A stretch of DNA of 64,000 nt from assembly GCF_004217185.1 (NCBI RefSeq), contig NZ_SHKL01000001.1, positions 1,944,001 through 2,008,000 on the forward strand, in the 5' to 3' direction. The position numbers and the translations under genes are program-made. Shown piece after piece: positions 17,468 to 26,000 of the stretch (position 1 is the first letter of the stretch; the number at the start of each line of letters is the position of its first letter). The stretch is from Pseudonocardia sediminis. Its GTDB lineage: Bacteria; Actinomycetota; Actinomycetes; Mycobacteriales; Pseudonocardiaceae. Below the pieces are notes generated by a model. The model saw only the letters and a program-made list of their open reading frames with translations, was not told the DNA's origin and ran no database searches.

Positions 17468-18100
17468 TCAGAAGACGCCGTAGCCGTCCGGCAGCCGCCC
17501 TCTGCCACTCAGGGCGAGCACGAGCCGGGGTCCCGTCCCGCGCGCGACCCCGGTGCGGGCCAGCACCGTCGCGGTCTCGGCCAGTGCCCGGTCGCTGAAG
17601 AGGACCGCCACGTCGACGGCGGCGGCGATGTCGTAGCCGTGCAGCACCAGCTCGGCGGTGCGGGTCGCGACGTAGGCGCCGAGCCGGATCCCACCGGCGA
17701 CGCAGCGGACCAGCGCGTCCGGGTCGGCCCCGTCGACCCGGGCCACGGTGCGGTGGGCGAGGGCACGGAACGCGGCCGGGGGATCGGTGCCGAGGGCGAC
17801 GCCCGCGTCGCGGGCACGACGGTCGATCGCCGCGTCGTCGGCGCCCTCTCCGGTCTGCGACGCGTCGAGCGCGTAGTAGGCCTCGGCCGAGCCGATGTCC
17901 TCGACGCCGGCCGGCCGGTCGGCGTAGGTGAGGACGTTGGACAGCGCCAGGCCGGTGTGCCCGACGAGGTCGCGCAGCGTCCAGTGACCGAGTCCGGGGC
18001 CGTCCCAGCGGGCGTCGACAGGGCCGATCCGCTCGACGAGCGCCACGACGGTGTCCGCCGCGTCGACGTAGGCGGTCAGGACGTCGGGTGAGGTCGGCAT
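17468..18100 (-). CDS. DinB/maleylpyruvate-isomerase-like protein
   Basis: 210-residue DinB-fold protein of the mycothiol-dependent maleylpyruvate isomerase N-terminal family (TIGR03083/86 type). The helix LGHWTLRDLVGHTGLALSNVL carries the first metal-ligand His, and TRTAELVLHGYDIAAAV the second pair. Such enzymes use mycothiol or act as small metal-dependent transferases; many actinobacterial paralogues have no known substrate. ATG with GGAAGGGG ahead. It is divergent from the molybdenum hydroxylase gene across a 354-bp gap. Confidence 0.78.
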   Translation of the reverse strand: MPTSPDVLTAYVDAADTVVALVERIGPVDARWDGPGLGHWTLRDLVGHTGLALSNVLTYADRPAGVEDIGSAEAYYALDASQTGEGADDAAIDRRARDAGVALGTDPPAAFRALAHRTVARVDGADPDALVRCVAGGIRLGAYVATRTAELVLHGYDIAAAVDVAVLFSDRALAETATVLARTGVARGTGPRLVLALSGRGRLPDGYGVF

Positions 18101-18227
18101 CGCCCCTTCCTACGGCCCCGGACGGGTGGGAGCCACCGTCGCGCCGCCTCACCCTCGGTCCCGTGCCGGACGCGGAGCGTCGGCGTCCCGACGTCCGCAC
18201 CCGGGAGTCCCACGGCGACCCTCGAAT

Positions 18228-18239
18228 CCGCATATGCGG
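18228..18239. promoter_or_regulatory. Palindromic operator candidate CCGCATATGCGG
   Basis: Perfect 12-bp palindrome with an AT core in GC-rich sequence, in the gap between divergent genes. No regulator gene is adjacent, so the protein that binds it is unknown. Confidence 0.4.
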
Positions 18240-18344
18240 GTGTTTCACGTGTCTGGTCACCGGTGTGCGTGTCCACTGTTCATGATCGGTCCGTACGGCC
18301 CGCCGCGAAGTCGTGACCAGGGACTTCGCCCCGGAGATCACCTG

Positions 18345-18373
18345 TTCCGATGGCGGTCGGAGCCGGTTAGCGT
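18345..18373 (+). promoter_or_regulatory. Candidate promoter of the molybdenum hydroxylase gene
   Basis: TTCCGA (18345-18350) and TAGCGT (18368-18373) separated by 17 bases, 81 bases before the start codon. Confidence 0.35.
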
Positions 18374-18454
18374 GTCCGGGAGCACACCCCGGTGGCGCCG
18401 GCGTACCCGCGCGCGCCCGAAGTCAGCGTCGGCGTCAGAGAGGACGCAACCACC

Positions 18455-20758
18455 ATGACCCTCACCACGCAGGGCTCCTTCCTGGGCAACCGTGTACTCC
18501 GCACGGAGGACCAGGAGCTGATCACCGGAGCCGGCGACTACACCGCGGACCTCCCGGTCGAGGGCGCGTACCACGTCGCCTTCGTCCGTTCGCCGTTCGC
18601 GCACGGGACGATCACCTCGATCGAGACCGAGGAGGCGCGCGGCCTGCCCGGCGTCGTCGCCGTCTACACCTACGACGACATCGGCCTCGCGCCCCGGCAG
18701 GGCCTGCCCGGCGTCGTCCCGGAGGCGATGGCCCGCCCGCACCTGGCCAAGGGCAAGGTCCGCTTCGTCGGCGACATCGTCGCCGTCGTCGTCGCCGAGT
18801 CCGCCGCCCAGGCGCAGGACGCCGCGGAGTCGGTGTTCGCCGAGATCGACACCCTGCCGGCGGTGATCGGGCTGGAGGAGGCGGCCGCCGAGGGCGGCAC
18901 CCTGCTGTTCGACGACAACGGCTCGAACATCGCGGCGGCCGGCGGCACCGGTGAGGTCGAGGGCCTGTTCGACGGCGCCGACACGGTCGTGAAGGGGACG
19001 TTCCACAACCAGCGCGTGGCCGGCGTCCCGATGGAGCCGAACGCGTGCGTCGCGCAGCCGGGCGAGCCCGACGGCGGCATCACGATGTGGCTGTCCACCC
19101 AGACCCCGCACGGTGCGCAGGGCGCGCTGGCCGGCGACCTGGGCCTGGACCCGTCGCAGGTCCGGGTGATCGCCCCGCGGGTCGGTGGCGGGTTCGGGCC
19201 GAAGGCGTTCGAGTACATCGAGTGGACGGTCGTGGCCAAGGCCGCCCAGCTGCTCGGGCACGCCGTGCGCTGGACCGAGACGCGCTCGGAGAACATGCTC
19301 TCGATGGTCCACGGCCGGGCCCAGGTCCAGCACGTCGAGCTGGGTCTGACCAAGGCCGGGAAGATCGTCGGGCTCAAGGCGGACGTGATCGGCGACGCGG
19401 GCGGCTACCCGATGCTCGGCTCGATCCTGCCGAGCCTGACGCAGCTGATGTCGCAGGGCGTCTACGACATCCCGAAGATCCAGTTCAACTGGCAGGCCGT
19501 CGCCACGACGACGACCCCGATCGGTGCCTACCGCGGGGCCGGACGGCCCGAGGCGACGCAGATGCTCGAGCGGATCCTCGACATCGCCGCCGACGAGCTC
19601 GACATCGACCCGCTGGAGCTGCGGCGGTCGAACTTCATCCCGCCGGAGAGCTTCCCGCTCACCACGCTGACCGGCGCGCCCTACGACAACGGCGAGTACG
19701 CCAAGACCCTCGACGCGGCCATCGAGGCGGCCGGGTACCAGGACCTGCTCGCCGAGCAGCGCAAGCGCCGCGAGAGCGGCGACCGGGTCGCTCTGGGCAT
19801 CGGTGTCGGCTGCTACGTCGAGGTCACCGCCCCGCTCGGGCTGGACGGGGAGTGGGGCTCGGCGCAGGCGCACCCGGACGGCTCGTTCACGATCTCGGCG
19901 GGCACCAGCGCCCACGGCCAGGGCCACGCGACGGCGTTCGCGCAGGTCGCGTCCGCGGTGCTCAAGGTGCCGATGGACAAGATCACGCTCGTGCAGTCCG
20001 ACACGGCCAAGGTCCCGCGCGGCGTGGGCACGCTGGGGTCGCGGTCGCTGCAGACCGGCGGCAGCGCGATCCACACCGCCAGCGGTGAGCTGGTCCAGCG
20101 GGCGCGGGAGATCGCCGCGCACCTGCTCGAGGCCGGCGTCGACGACGTCGAGCTGACCGAGGAGGGCCTGGGCGTCAAGGGCGTCGCGGGCAAGGTCGTG
20201 TCCTGGAGCCAGGCCGCCGCCGCGGCGGAGGACGGCACCGGCAGCCCGGACGGCACGGTCTCGGCGCTGCGCGAGGAGCTGGACTTCAAGCAGGGCCAGT
20301 CCAGCTTCCCGTTCGGTTCGCACATCGCCGTCGTCGAGGTCGACCTCGACACCGGCTTCGTGACCCAGCGCCGCCACGTCGCCGTCGACGACTGCGGCAA
20401 GATCCTCAACCCGATGCTGGTCGAGGGCCAGCAGCACGGCGGGATCGCGCAGGGCATCTCGCAGGCCCTGTTCGAGCTGGTGTCCTACGACGACGACGGC
20501 AACCCGACCAGCGGCAACCTGGCGTCGTACGCGATCCCGACGGCGGCGGACCTGTGCTCGTTCGAGGCCTCGAACACCGAGACCCCGACGCACCTCAACC
20601 CGCTCGGCGCCAAGGGCATCGGCGAGTCCGGCACGATCGGCTCGACCCCGGCGGTGCACAACGCGGTGATCGACGCCCTGTCGCACCTCGGCGTGCGCCA
20701 CGTCGACATGCCGCTCACCCCGCAGACGGTGTGGCGGGCGGTGCAGTCGGTCTCCTGA
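18455..20758 (+). CDS. Molybdopterin-binding large subunit, xanthine dehydrogenase / CoxL form II family
   Basis: Large catalytic subunit of a molybdenum hydroxylase, 767 residues. The N-terminal aldehyde oxidase a/b hammerhead (VEGAYHVAFVRSPFAHG) precedes the molybdopterin core with GGGFGPKAF, the active-site loop AYRGAGRPE (near 359) and the catalytic Glu in GIGESGTIGS (near 722). AYRGAGR marks CoxL form II or aldehyde-oxidase-type enzymes, not the AYXCSFR loop of true CO dehydrogenase. The usual FAD (medium) and 2Fe-2S (small) subunit genes are absent on both sides. ATG with GAGAGGACG ahead. Substrate unknown. Confidence 0.88.
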   Translation: MTLTTQGSFLGNRVLRTEDQELITGAGDYTADLPVEGAYHVAFVRSPFAHGTITSIETEEARGLPGVVAVYTYDDIGLAPRQGLPGVVPEAMARPHLAKGKVRFVGDIVAVVVAESAAQAQDAAESVFAEIDTLPAVIGLEEAAAEGGTLLFDDNGSNIAAAGGTGEVEGLFDGADTVVKGTFHNQRVAGVPMEPNACVAQPGEPDGGITMWLSTQTPHGAQGALAGDLGLDPSQVRVIAPRVGGGFGPKAFEYIEWTVVAKAAQLLGHAVRWTETRSENMLSMVHGRAQVQHVELGLTKAGKIVGLKADVIGDAGGYPMLGSILPSLTQLMSQGVYDIPKIQFNWQAVATTTTPIGAYRGAGRPEATQMLERILDIAADELDIDPLELRRSNFIPPESFPLTTLTGAPYDNGEYAKTLDAAIEAAGYQDLLAEQRKRRESGDRVALGIGVGCYVEVTAPLGLDGEWGSAQAHPDGSFTISAGTSAHGQGHATAFAQVASAVLKVPMDKITLVQSDTAKVPRGVGTLGSRSLQTGGSAIHTASGELVQRAREIAAHLLEAGVDDVELTEEGLGVKGVAGKVVSWSQAAAAAEDGTGSPDGTVSALREELDFKQGQSSFPFGSHIAVVEVDLDTGFVTQRRHVAVDDCGKILNPMLVEGQQHGGIAQGISQALFELVSYDDDGNPTSGNLASYAIPTAADLCSFEASNTETPTHLNPLGAKGIGESGTIGSTPAVHNAVIDALSHLGVRHVDMPLTPQTVWRAVQSVS

Positions 20759-20770
20759 CCGTCCCGACGA

Positions 20771-20825
20771 CGCCGAAGAGCCCGTCCCCGTGGGCAGATG
20801 TTCCACGGGGGCGGGCTCTTCGGCG
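20771..20825. terminator. Bidirectional terminator hairpin
   Basis: 23-bp stem (20771-20793 with 20803-20825, one G-U pair) and a 9-base loop, midway between the convergent molybdenum hydroxylase and AI-2E transporter genes. Confidence 0.75.
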
Positions 20826-20845
20826 GTGGGGAGGACGCCGCGGCG

Positions 20846-22111
20846 TCAGTCCGGTTGTGCGGCGGCGGCCGGGGGACCGGACGGGGTGTCGTCGCGCTCC
20901 GTCGTCGCGTCCTCACCGGAGCGGTCCCGGTCACCGCTCCCGTCGTCCCCGCTCTTGTCGTCCTGGTTCCCGCCGTTCTCCGCGTGCTCGGCCCGCCCGT
21001 CGTCGTCGATGTCGGTCATCGACGGATGCGCGCCGGTGCGCTGGTCGATCAGCTCGCCGAGGTAGCGCAGGACCACCGCGGCGGCGGCCGTCACCGGCAC
21101 CGACAGGAACGCCCCGGCGATGCCGTAGAGCGTGCTGCCCGCGGTCACCGCCAGCAGGACCACGGCGGCGTGCAGGCCGAGGCTGCGCGACTGCAGGATC
21201 GGCTGCAGGACGTTGCCCTCGATCTGCTGCACCGCCAGCACGATCAGCAGGACGATCACCGCCGCGGTGAACCCGTTGCTGACCAGCGCGACCAGCACCG
21301 CCAGGGCGCCCGCGACGACCGCGCCGACGATCGGGATGAACCCGCCCAGGAACGTGATCACCGCCAGCGGCAGCGCGAGCGGCACCCCGACGATCAGCAG
21401 GCCGATCCCGATGAACAGGGCGTCGACGAACGCGACGACCGCCTGGGTCCGGATGAACTCGCTGATCGTCGTCCAGATGCGGCGCATCACCTCGCTGACG
21501 TGCCCGCCGGCCCCGGCGCCGGCGACCCGGCGCACCCAGGGCAGGAACTTCGGGCCGTCCTTGACGAACAGGAACGCGAGCACCAGCGTCAGCACGGTCG
21601 TGACCAGGCCGGAGGCGAACGAGCCGACGGTGGCCAGGACGTTGGTCGCGATCGCGGTGACGCTGGACTGGATCCGGTCGATCCCGGTCTGCACGACCGT
21701 GTCCAGCTGGGACTGGCCGAGGTTCAGCGGCGGCCCGGTCAGCCAGGCGCCGATCGCCTCGATGCCGGCCGACACGCTCGCCGCGATCTGGCCGACGCTG
21801 CCCGACACCGACGTGCCGACGATGGTGATCAGCCCGGCGACGACCCCGAGCCCGAGCAGCAGCACGAGCGCCGAGGCCAGCGCGGGTGGCACCTTGTGGC
21901 GACGCAGCCAGGCCGCGGGCGGCCACAGCACGGTCGCGACGAGCAGCGCCATGAGGACCGGGAACACGATCGACCACAGCTGCCCGATCAGCAGCCCGAT
22001 CAGCGTCGCTCCGGCCGCGGTCAGCAGCAGCCGCACGCTCCAGCGCGACGTCCAGGACAGTCCCTGGCCGATCACCCGGCCGCGGCCGTGGACCGGCGCC
22101 TCGGTGCTCAC
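20846..22111 (-). CDS. AI-2E family transporter
   Basis: Polytopic membrane protein of about 421 residues in the PF01594 (AI-2E / PerM-like) family: paired N-terminal helices (LLLTAAGATLIGLLIGQLW, VFPVLMALLVATVLWPPAAWL), an amphipathic periplasmic section, then KDGPKFLPWV, VDALFIGIGLLIVGVPLALPLAVITFLGGFIPIVGAVVAG and the final helix ahead of RYLGELIDQRTG. The C-terminus is long, acidic and disordered. The GTG at 22111 is preferred (GAGGAG ahead). Members move ions or small signals; the name does not prove autoinducer transport. Confidence 0.85.
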   Translation of the reverse strand: MSTEAPVHGRGRVIGQGLSWTSRWSVRLLLTAAGATLIGLLIGQLWSIVFPVLMALLVATVLWPPAAWLRRHKVPPALASALVLLLGLGVVAGLITIVGTSVSGSVGQIAASVSAGIEAIGAWLTGPPLNLGQSQLDTVVQTGIDRIQSSVTAIATNVLATVGSFASGLVTTVLTLVLAFLFVKDGPKFLPWVRRVAGAGAGGHVSEVMRRIWTTISEFIRTQAVVAFVDALFIGIGLLIVGVPLALPLAVITFLGGFIPIVGAVVAGALAVLVALVSNGFTAAVIVLLIVLAVQQIEGNVLQPILQSRSLGLHAAVVLLAVTAGSTLYGIAGAFLSVPVTAAAAVVLRYLGELIDQRTGAHPSMTDIDDDGRAEHAENGGNQDDKSGDDGSGDRDRSGEDATTERDDTPSGPPAAAAQPD

Positions 22112-22308
22112 ATGCTCTCCTCTGGTCGGTCCGGAGCCGGAGCGTAGCCGTCGGGGACACCGCCCAGCAGGTCGAGTGTGGTCACACCCGGGGCACGCCG
22201 CGCGCCGGGCGCCCTCCTCAGAAGTGTCTAGGCACGTTCGACGAGAGCGCTCGTGCAGCCGTACCGGCCTGCGCCACGCTCGGGGCCGACCGGTGATGAG
22301 GAGACGTG

Positions 22309-23604
22309 ATGGTCGAGCAGGTCGCGGTACGCCCGGGCACGACGGAGCAGGGGATGGAGGCGTTGCGCGGCGACCCCTACGTCCGGCTCCTGACCACCCA
22401 TCTCGACGACCCGTCATTGTTCACCGGCTCGCCGGAGGACACTCGGGCACGCCAGCGCGAGCTCCTGGTGCCGTTCCTGGACTTCTTCCTGCGCCACGAC
22501 ACCGCGCGCGGGCACCACCGTGGACTGTTCGCCCGCAAGGGCCTGCTCGACGACGCCGGCGGCGTCCGGGCCGACGTCGGCCTGCCCGACCTGGCCGCCC
22601 TGCGCATCCACTCCGACGACCTGCGTTCCGACGGACAGCGGCGCCGTCTGGTCCCCGGGGCCGCCGCCGACGGCCCGGGCACCCGCGTCTACGGCTCCAG
22701 CGGCACCACGCGGAACACCGACGGCCCGGTGACGATCCTGCGCTCGGCCCTGACCTCGGAGCTGTCGGTGCGCACCATCGCCGGGAGCATCGAGTGGCTG
22801 CTCGGCGGACCGGGCCGCGCCGCGGGCGCGGACATGGTCATCCAGGCGGCGCCGGAGATGGTGCCGGTGATGGCGATGCCGGGCACCGTGCCGGCCGGGT
22901 TCGCCCTCGTTGGCGCCTCGGTGTTCTTCGGGGCACGGCTCGGCGACGGGCCGCCGGGGGCGAGCCCGTGGACGCGGATCGAGCCGGACGTGGAAGAGGT
23001 CCGCCGGTTCCTGCTGGCCCCGGGAGCACCGAAGATCTTCCTGGCGACGCCGTCCGGGCTGGCGACGCTGGCCTCGCAGCCGGAGCTGGTGCGGGCGATC
23101 TCGCCGACCGGTGAGGACTTCCTCGACCTCGGCGAGGGCGGGATGCTGCTGACCGGCGGCGGGCTCAAGGGCCTGCGCGGGTTCGCCTCCGTGCTCGACC
23201 TGCTGCGCACCGCCCGGACGGTGTTCCGTGCCCGACGCGACGGGGAGCTCGTCGCGCCGCCGGTGGGGGACATGCTCGGGCTGACCGAGTCGACGTCGGT
23301 GTTCCCGGGCCGTCCCGGGGACCCCGAGGACGCCGACACCTGGGTCAAGTGCCCGCACCCGCTGACCTACGTCGGCCCGCTGGAGAGCCCGTCGCGGCTG
23401 CGTGTCGTGCCCGACGACGAGTTCGGCCCCGAGCGCCTGCTGTTCTTCACCGACCTCGCCTGCGTGGACTACCTGGAGGCGGTCGTGTCCGGCGACCTCG
23501 TCGAACGGGTGCCGCGCCCGGACTGGCCGCAGCACGGCATCGTGCACCGTCGTCGCGCGGACGCCGCGGAGGGCTTCCAGGTCCGGGAGGGGTGCGGAGG
23601 ATGA
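22309..23604 (+). CDS. luxE: LuxE-like acyl-protein synthetase
   Basis: Acyl-adenylate/acyl-protein synthetase of 431 residues. In bioluminescent bacteria LuxE activates a fatty acid with ATP and hands it to LuxC for reduction to aldehyde. The nucleotide-binding loop is visible as YGSSGTTRNTDGPVTI, and the LuxE signature follows in FLDLGEGGMLLTGGGLKG, GLTESTSVFPG and the C-terminal FFTDLACVDYLEAVVSGDLVERV. GTG 22306 and ATG 22309 are adjacent; ATG is used, with GAGGAG ahead. Its stop overlaps the luxC-like start by four bases (ATGA), so the two are translationally coupled. No luxA, luxB or luxD is adjacent. Confidence 0.85.
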   Translation: MVEQVAVRPGTTEQGMEALRGDPYVRLLTTHLDDPSLFTGSPEDTRARQRELLVPFLDFFLRHDTARGHHRGLFARKGLLDDAGGVRADVGLPDLAALRIHSDDLRSDGQRRRLVPGAAADGPGTRVYGSSGTTRNTDGPVTILRSALTSELSVRTIAGSIEWLLGGPGRAAGADMVIQAAPEMVPVMAMPGTVPAGFALVGASVFFGARLGDGPPGASPWTRIEPDVEEVRRFLLAPGAPKIFLATPSGLATLASQPELVRAISPTGEDFLDLGEGGMLLTGGGLKGLRGFASVLDLLRTARTVFRARRDGELVAPPVGDMLGLTESTSVFPGRPGDPEDADTWVKCPHPLTYVGPLESPSRLRVVPDDEFGPERLLFFTDLACVDYLEAVVSGDLVERVPRPDWPQHGIVHRRRADAAEGFQVREGCGG

Positions 23605-25550
23605 CGCTGACCCTCGACGACCCCACCGTCGACCCCGCTCCGCTCGGCTTCGAGGACGCGCTGCTCGCCGGGGTCCGGGTCCTGACCACCGTCCCGACGG
23701 CGGAGAAGATCGCCGCCCTGGACCGCGGCGGCCGGGTGCTCGCCGCGCACGCCGGGGACCTCGTGGCCTCGCTGACCGGCCGCGGCTACCCGCCGTCGTC
23801 GGCGCGGGCCGAGGTCGGGGTGCTGCCCGAGCTGCTGTCCGCGCGGTACCTGCACGCCGTCGTCGCGAACCCGGCGTCGGTGCCGGGCGGGCCCGACGCC
23901 CTCGACGGCGGGTTCGTCGCGGTCGACGGCGGCGTGCGGGTGAGCCTGTCCCCGGCCGGGCCGGTGCTGCTGGTCGGCAGCGGCAACTCCTTCGTCCCGG
24001 CGCTCATGGCGACGACCACGGCCCTGCTCGCGGGCTGCCCGGTCGCGCTCCGGGGATCCCGGGTCAACCACGCGCTGCTGGAACGGGTGTTCGCGCTGCT
24101 CGACGGCGCCGGTGACCCCGTCCTGAGCACGCTCGTCGCCCAGGTGCACCCGTTCTTCCTCGACCACCGCGACCCCGTCGACGCCCGCCGGTTGCAGCAC
24201 CTGGCGGCGACCGGGCCGTTCGCCGTCGGCAACTTCTGGGGCGGCGGCGACGCACTCGACGAGCTGTGCGCGGCGCTGGGTCGCAACCCCCGGCACCCGG
24301 TCGCGGTGCCGATGGAGCCGCTGAGCGGTGTCGCCCTGCTCAGCGGGGACGAGGTGGCCACCGACCGCGCCGGGTACGCCTCGGCGCTGGCCACCGCGAT
24401 GACGACGCTCGGCCAGCAGATGTGCAGCTCGCCGACGGCGGCGGTGTTCGTCGGCGACACGGGAGCGGCCGGTGAGTTCGCCGCCGACGTCGCCGCGGCG
24501 CTGGAGCAGATCCCGCACACGGGTGAGGTCGCGGTGCCGCCCGGTGTCGCGATGCGCCTGGACCGTGTCCGCGACCGGTGCGCCGAGGAGGGCGCCACGG
24601 TGCTCGTCCCGGCCGACGAGGGCCCGGACTGGACGGTGATGGTGAGCGACGCGACGTCCGTCGTCGACGCGCTGCCCGCCGCCCTGGCGCCGCACATCCA
24701 CGACCGGCGTCACTTCCTGGAGATCGTCGCCGTGCCCGACCTCGACGCGGCCGCGGACCGGATCGCCGCGCAGCCCTCCGGCCCGTGCCACACCGGGGTG
24801 GTGGCCGTGCAGACCCTGCTCACGTTCTGCTCCACCGCTGAGGCGGAACACGTGGCGACCGGCCTGCGACGCCGCGGGGCGCCGGCGTTCCGGATCGTCC
24901 CGCCCGCCCGCGTGATGCTCCGCCACGCACTGGAACCCCTCGACGGCCGCCACCTGCTGGCCGCGTTCACCCGGCAGACCGTCCTGGTCGAGACGGGGGC
25001 GGAGGTGACCACCGACGACGGCCGCAGCCCTGAGCCGTGGAGCTCAGGCTCTCGGCGGGCGGCTGAGCACGACCGAGGCGCGGGCGACGAGGACGTCGTC
25101 GGCGTGGACGCGGCAGCAGGCGAACGCCGTCCGGCGACCGGCGCGGTCGAGCGTCACGGTGATCTCGGCCCACTGCCCGACCGCGACCGGGGCGACGTGG
25201 TCCAGCGTCGTCGTGACCGTGCGCAGGCCGCTGGGCTCGCCGAGGATCCGGCGGGTGCCGTGCCCGGCCGCGGCGTCGAGGACGGCGGCCAGGAACCCGC
25301 CGTGCGCGTGCCCGTGGGTGTTCGCGTGGACCGGTCGTACGAGGACCCGGAACCGCGGTGCGTCCTCGCCGGGCGTCGCGACGGAGACGTAGACCGGGCC
25401 CAGGAACTCGACGAACGCCGAGGAGTGCAGCGGCTCGAAGCCGGCCGGGCACACCTCGGCGTCGTCGTCGTGTCGCGTGCTCACTCGGGGCCGGTGAAGA
25501 ACTCCAGCCCGATGTTGTCGGGGTCGCGGAAGGAGACGCCGCTGCCGTAG
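23601..25550 (+). CDS. luxC: LuxC-like acyl-CoA/fatty acid reductase, abnormally extended C-terminus
   Basis: NADPH-dependent acyl reductase of the LuxC family. Rossmann region GPVLLVGSGNSFVPALMATTTALL, the FAVGNFWGGGDALDEL segment, the nucleophile Cys in GQQMCSSPTAAVF and IHDRRHFLEIVAVPDLDAAA all match. The family-like part ends near VETGAEV at about 25005-25030 (roughly 476 residues, normal LuxC length). The frame then stays open for about 173 more codons to 25550, antisense to the thioesterase gene; this tail has no family features. A TGA lies at 25031 in another frame, inside a hairpin. So either the stop was lost or a small indel is present. Starts by ATGA overlap with the LuxE-like gene. 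Confidence 0.78.
   Translation: MTLTLDDPTVDPAPLGFEDALLAGVRVLTTVPTAEKIAALDRGGRVLAAHAGDLVASLTGRGYPPSSARAEVGVLPELLSARYLHAVVANPASVPGGPDALDGGFVAVDGGVRVSLSPAGPVLLVGSGNSFVPALMATTTALLAGCPVALRGSRVNHALLERVFALLDGAGDPVLSTLVAQVHPFFLDHRDPVDARRLQHLAATGPFAVGNFWGGGDALDELCAALGRNPRHPVAVPMEPLSGVALLSGDEVATDRAGYASALATAMTTLGQQMCSSPTAAVFVGDTGAAGEFAADVAAALEQIPHTGEVAVPPGVAMRLDRVRDRCAEEGATVLVPADEGPDWTVMVSDATSVVDALPAALAPHIHDRRHFLEIVAVPDLDAAADRIAAQPSGPCHTGVVAVQTLLTFCSTAEAEHVATGLRRRGAPAFRIVPPARVMLRHALEPLDGRHLLAAFTRQTVLVETGAEVTTDDGRSPEPWSSGSRRAAEHDRGAGDEDVVGVDAAAGERRPATGAVERHGDLGPLPDRDRGDVVQRRRDRAQAAGLAEDPAGAVPGRGVEDGGQEPAVRVPVGVRVDRSYEDPEPRCVLAGRRDGDVDRAQELDERRGVQRLEAGRAHLGVVVVSRAHSGPVKNSSPMLSGSRKETPLP
25026..25050. terminator. 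Hairpin spanning the luxC-thioesterase junction
   Basis: CCTGAGC (25029-25035) pairs with GCTCAGG (25042-25048), loop CGTGGA. The thioesterase stop (25044-25046, minus) and the out-of-frame TGA at 25031 both lie in it, as expected for a shared terminator between convergent genes. Confidence 0.5.
25044..25484 (-). CDS. PaaI-type hotdog thioesterase
   Basis: Acyl-CoA thioesterase-like protein of 146 residues. The hotdog helix is clear in THGHAHGGFLAAVLDAAAGHG (HGG motif), followed by strands LRTVTTTLDHVAPVAVGQWAEITVTL and RVHADDVLVARASVVLS. It would release a free acid from a CoA ester. GTG start overlaps the stop of the upstream VOC gene (GTGA). It converges with the luxC-like gene, whose open frame runs through the whole of it on the other strand. 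LuxD, the acyl-transferase that supplies fatty acid in lux operons, is missing here; this thioesterase could fill that role (inference). Confidence 0.82.
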   Translation of the reverse strand: MSTRHDDDAEVCPAGFEPLHSSAFVEFLGPVYVSVATPGEDAPRFRVLVRPVHANTHGHAHGGFLAAVLDAAAGHGTRRILGEPSGLRTVTTTLDHVAPVAVGQWAEITVTLDRAGRRTAFACCRVHADDVLVARASVVLSRPPRA

Positions 25551-25879
25551 TGGGCCTTCTTCACTCCGCCGTTGGCGATGCCGAGCTCGTCGAGCTTCTT
25601 CGCCCACTGCTCCAGCTCGGCGTGCGAGCCCACGGCGAAACCGACGTGGTCGAGACCGGTGCGGTGCTCGTCGGCGGCGTCGCCGGACTCCTTGCCGTGG
25701 TGGGTGTGCAGGCCGAAGAGCATCCCGCCGTCGAGGGCGTAGACGGTGTGGTGGAACTGGCCGCCCTCCTCGTCCTCGTCCAGGACCGGGTCGGCCCCGA
25801 ACAGGCGGCTGTACCACTGGGTGCTGCGTTCGAGGTCGGTCACGGTGATCGCGATGTGCTGCAAGCCGGGGAAGGCCAC
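25481..25879 (-). CDS. VOC (glyoxalase-fold) family protein
   Basis: 132-residue vicinal-oxygen-chelate protein: FPGLQHIAITVTDLERSTQWYSRLFG opens the first beta-alpha-beta-beta-beta unit, and RTGLDHVGFAVGSHAELEQW the second, closing with FRDPDNIGLEFF. Metal ligands are His in QHIAI, His in LDHVG and Glu in LEFF. This suits dioxygenase, glyoxalase or resistance functions; none can be picked. GTG at 25879 with AGGAG ahead is preferred over the longer frame. It is coupled to the thioesterase gene by a GTGA overlap. Confidence 0.82.
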   Translation of the reverse strand: MAFPGLQHIAITVTDLERSTQWYSRLFGADPVLDEDEEGGQFHHTVYALDGGMLFGLHTHHGKESGDAADEHRTGLDHVGFAVGSHAELEQWAKKLDELGIANGGVKKAHYGSGVSFRDPDNIGLEFFTGPE

Positions 25880-26000
25880 GACAGGCTCCTTTGCCTTGGG
25901 TATGGCCACATGTCTATCAGTCCACACCGGCGCGAGGGTGATGATCGACCGGAGTGGCGGCGGGTCCTGCACGAACGGACCCGGGGGCCCGTCCGACCGG

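Larger units (their letters stand above)
18101..18454. other. 354-bp divergent intergenic region
   Basis: Separates the DinB-like gene (left) from the molybdenum hydroxylase (right). It holds the palindrome CCGCATATGCGG (18228-18239) and a candidate promoter (18345-18373). No gene seen. Confidence 0.6.

Noticed and set aside
18455..20758. Aerobic CO dehydrogenase (coxL form I)
   Set aside because: The active-site loop is AYRGAGR, not AYXCSFR, and coxM/coxS are absent.
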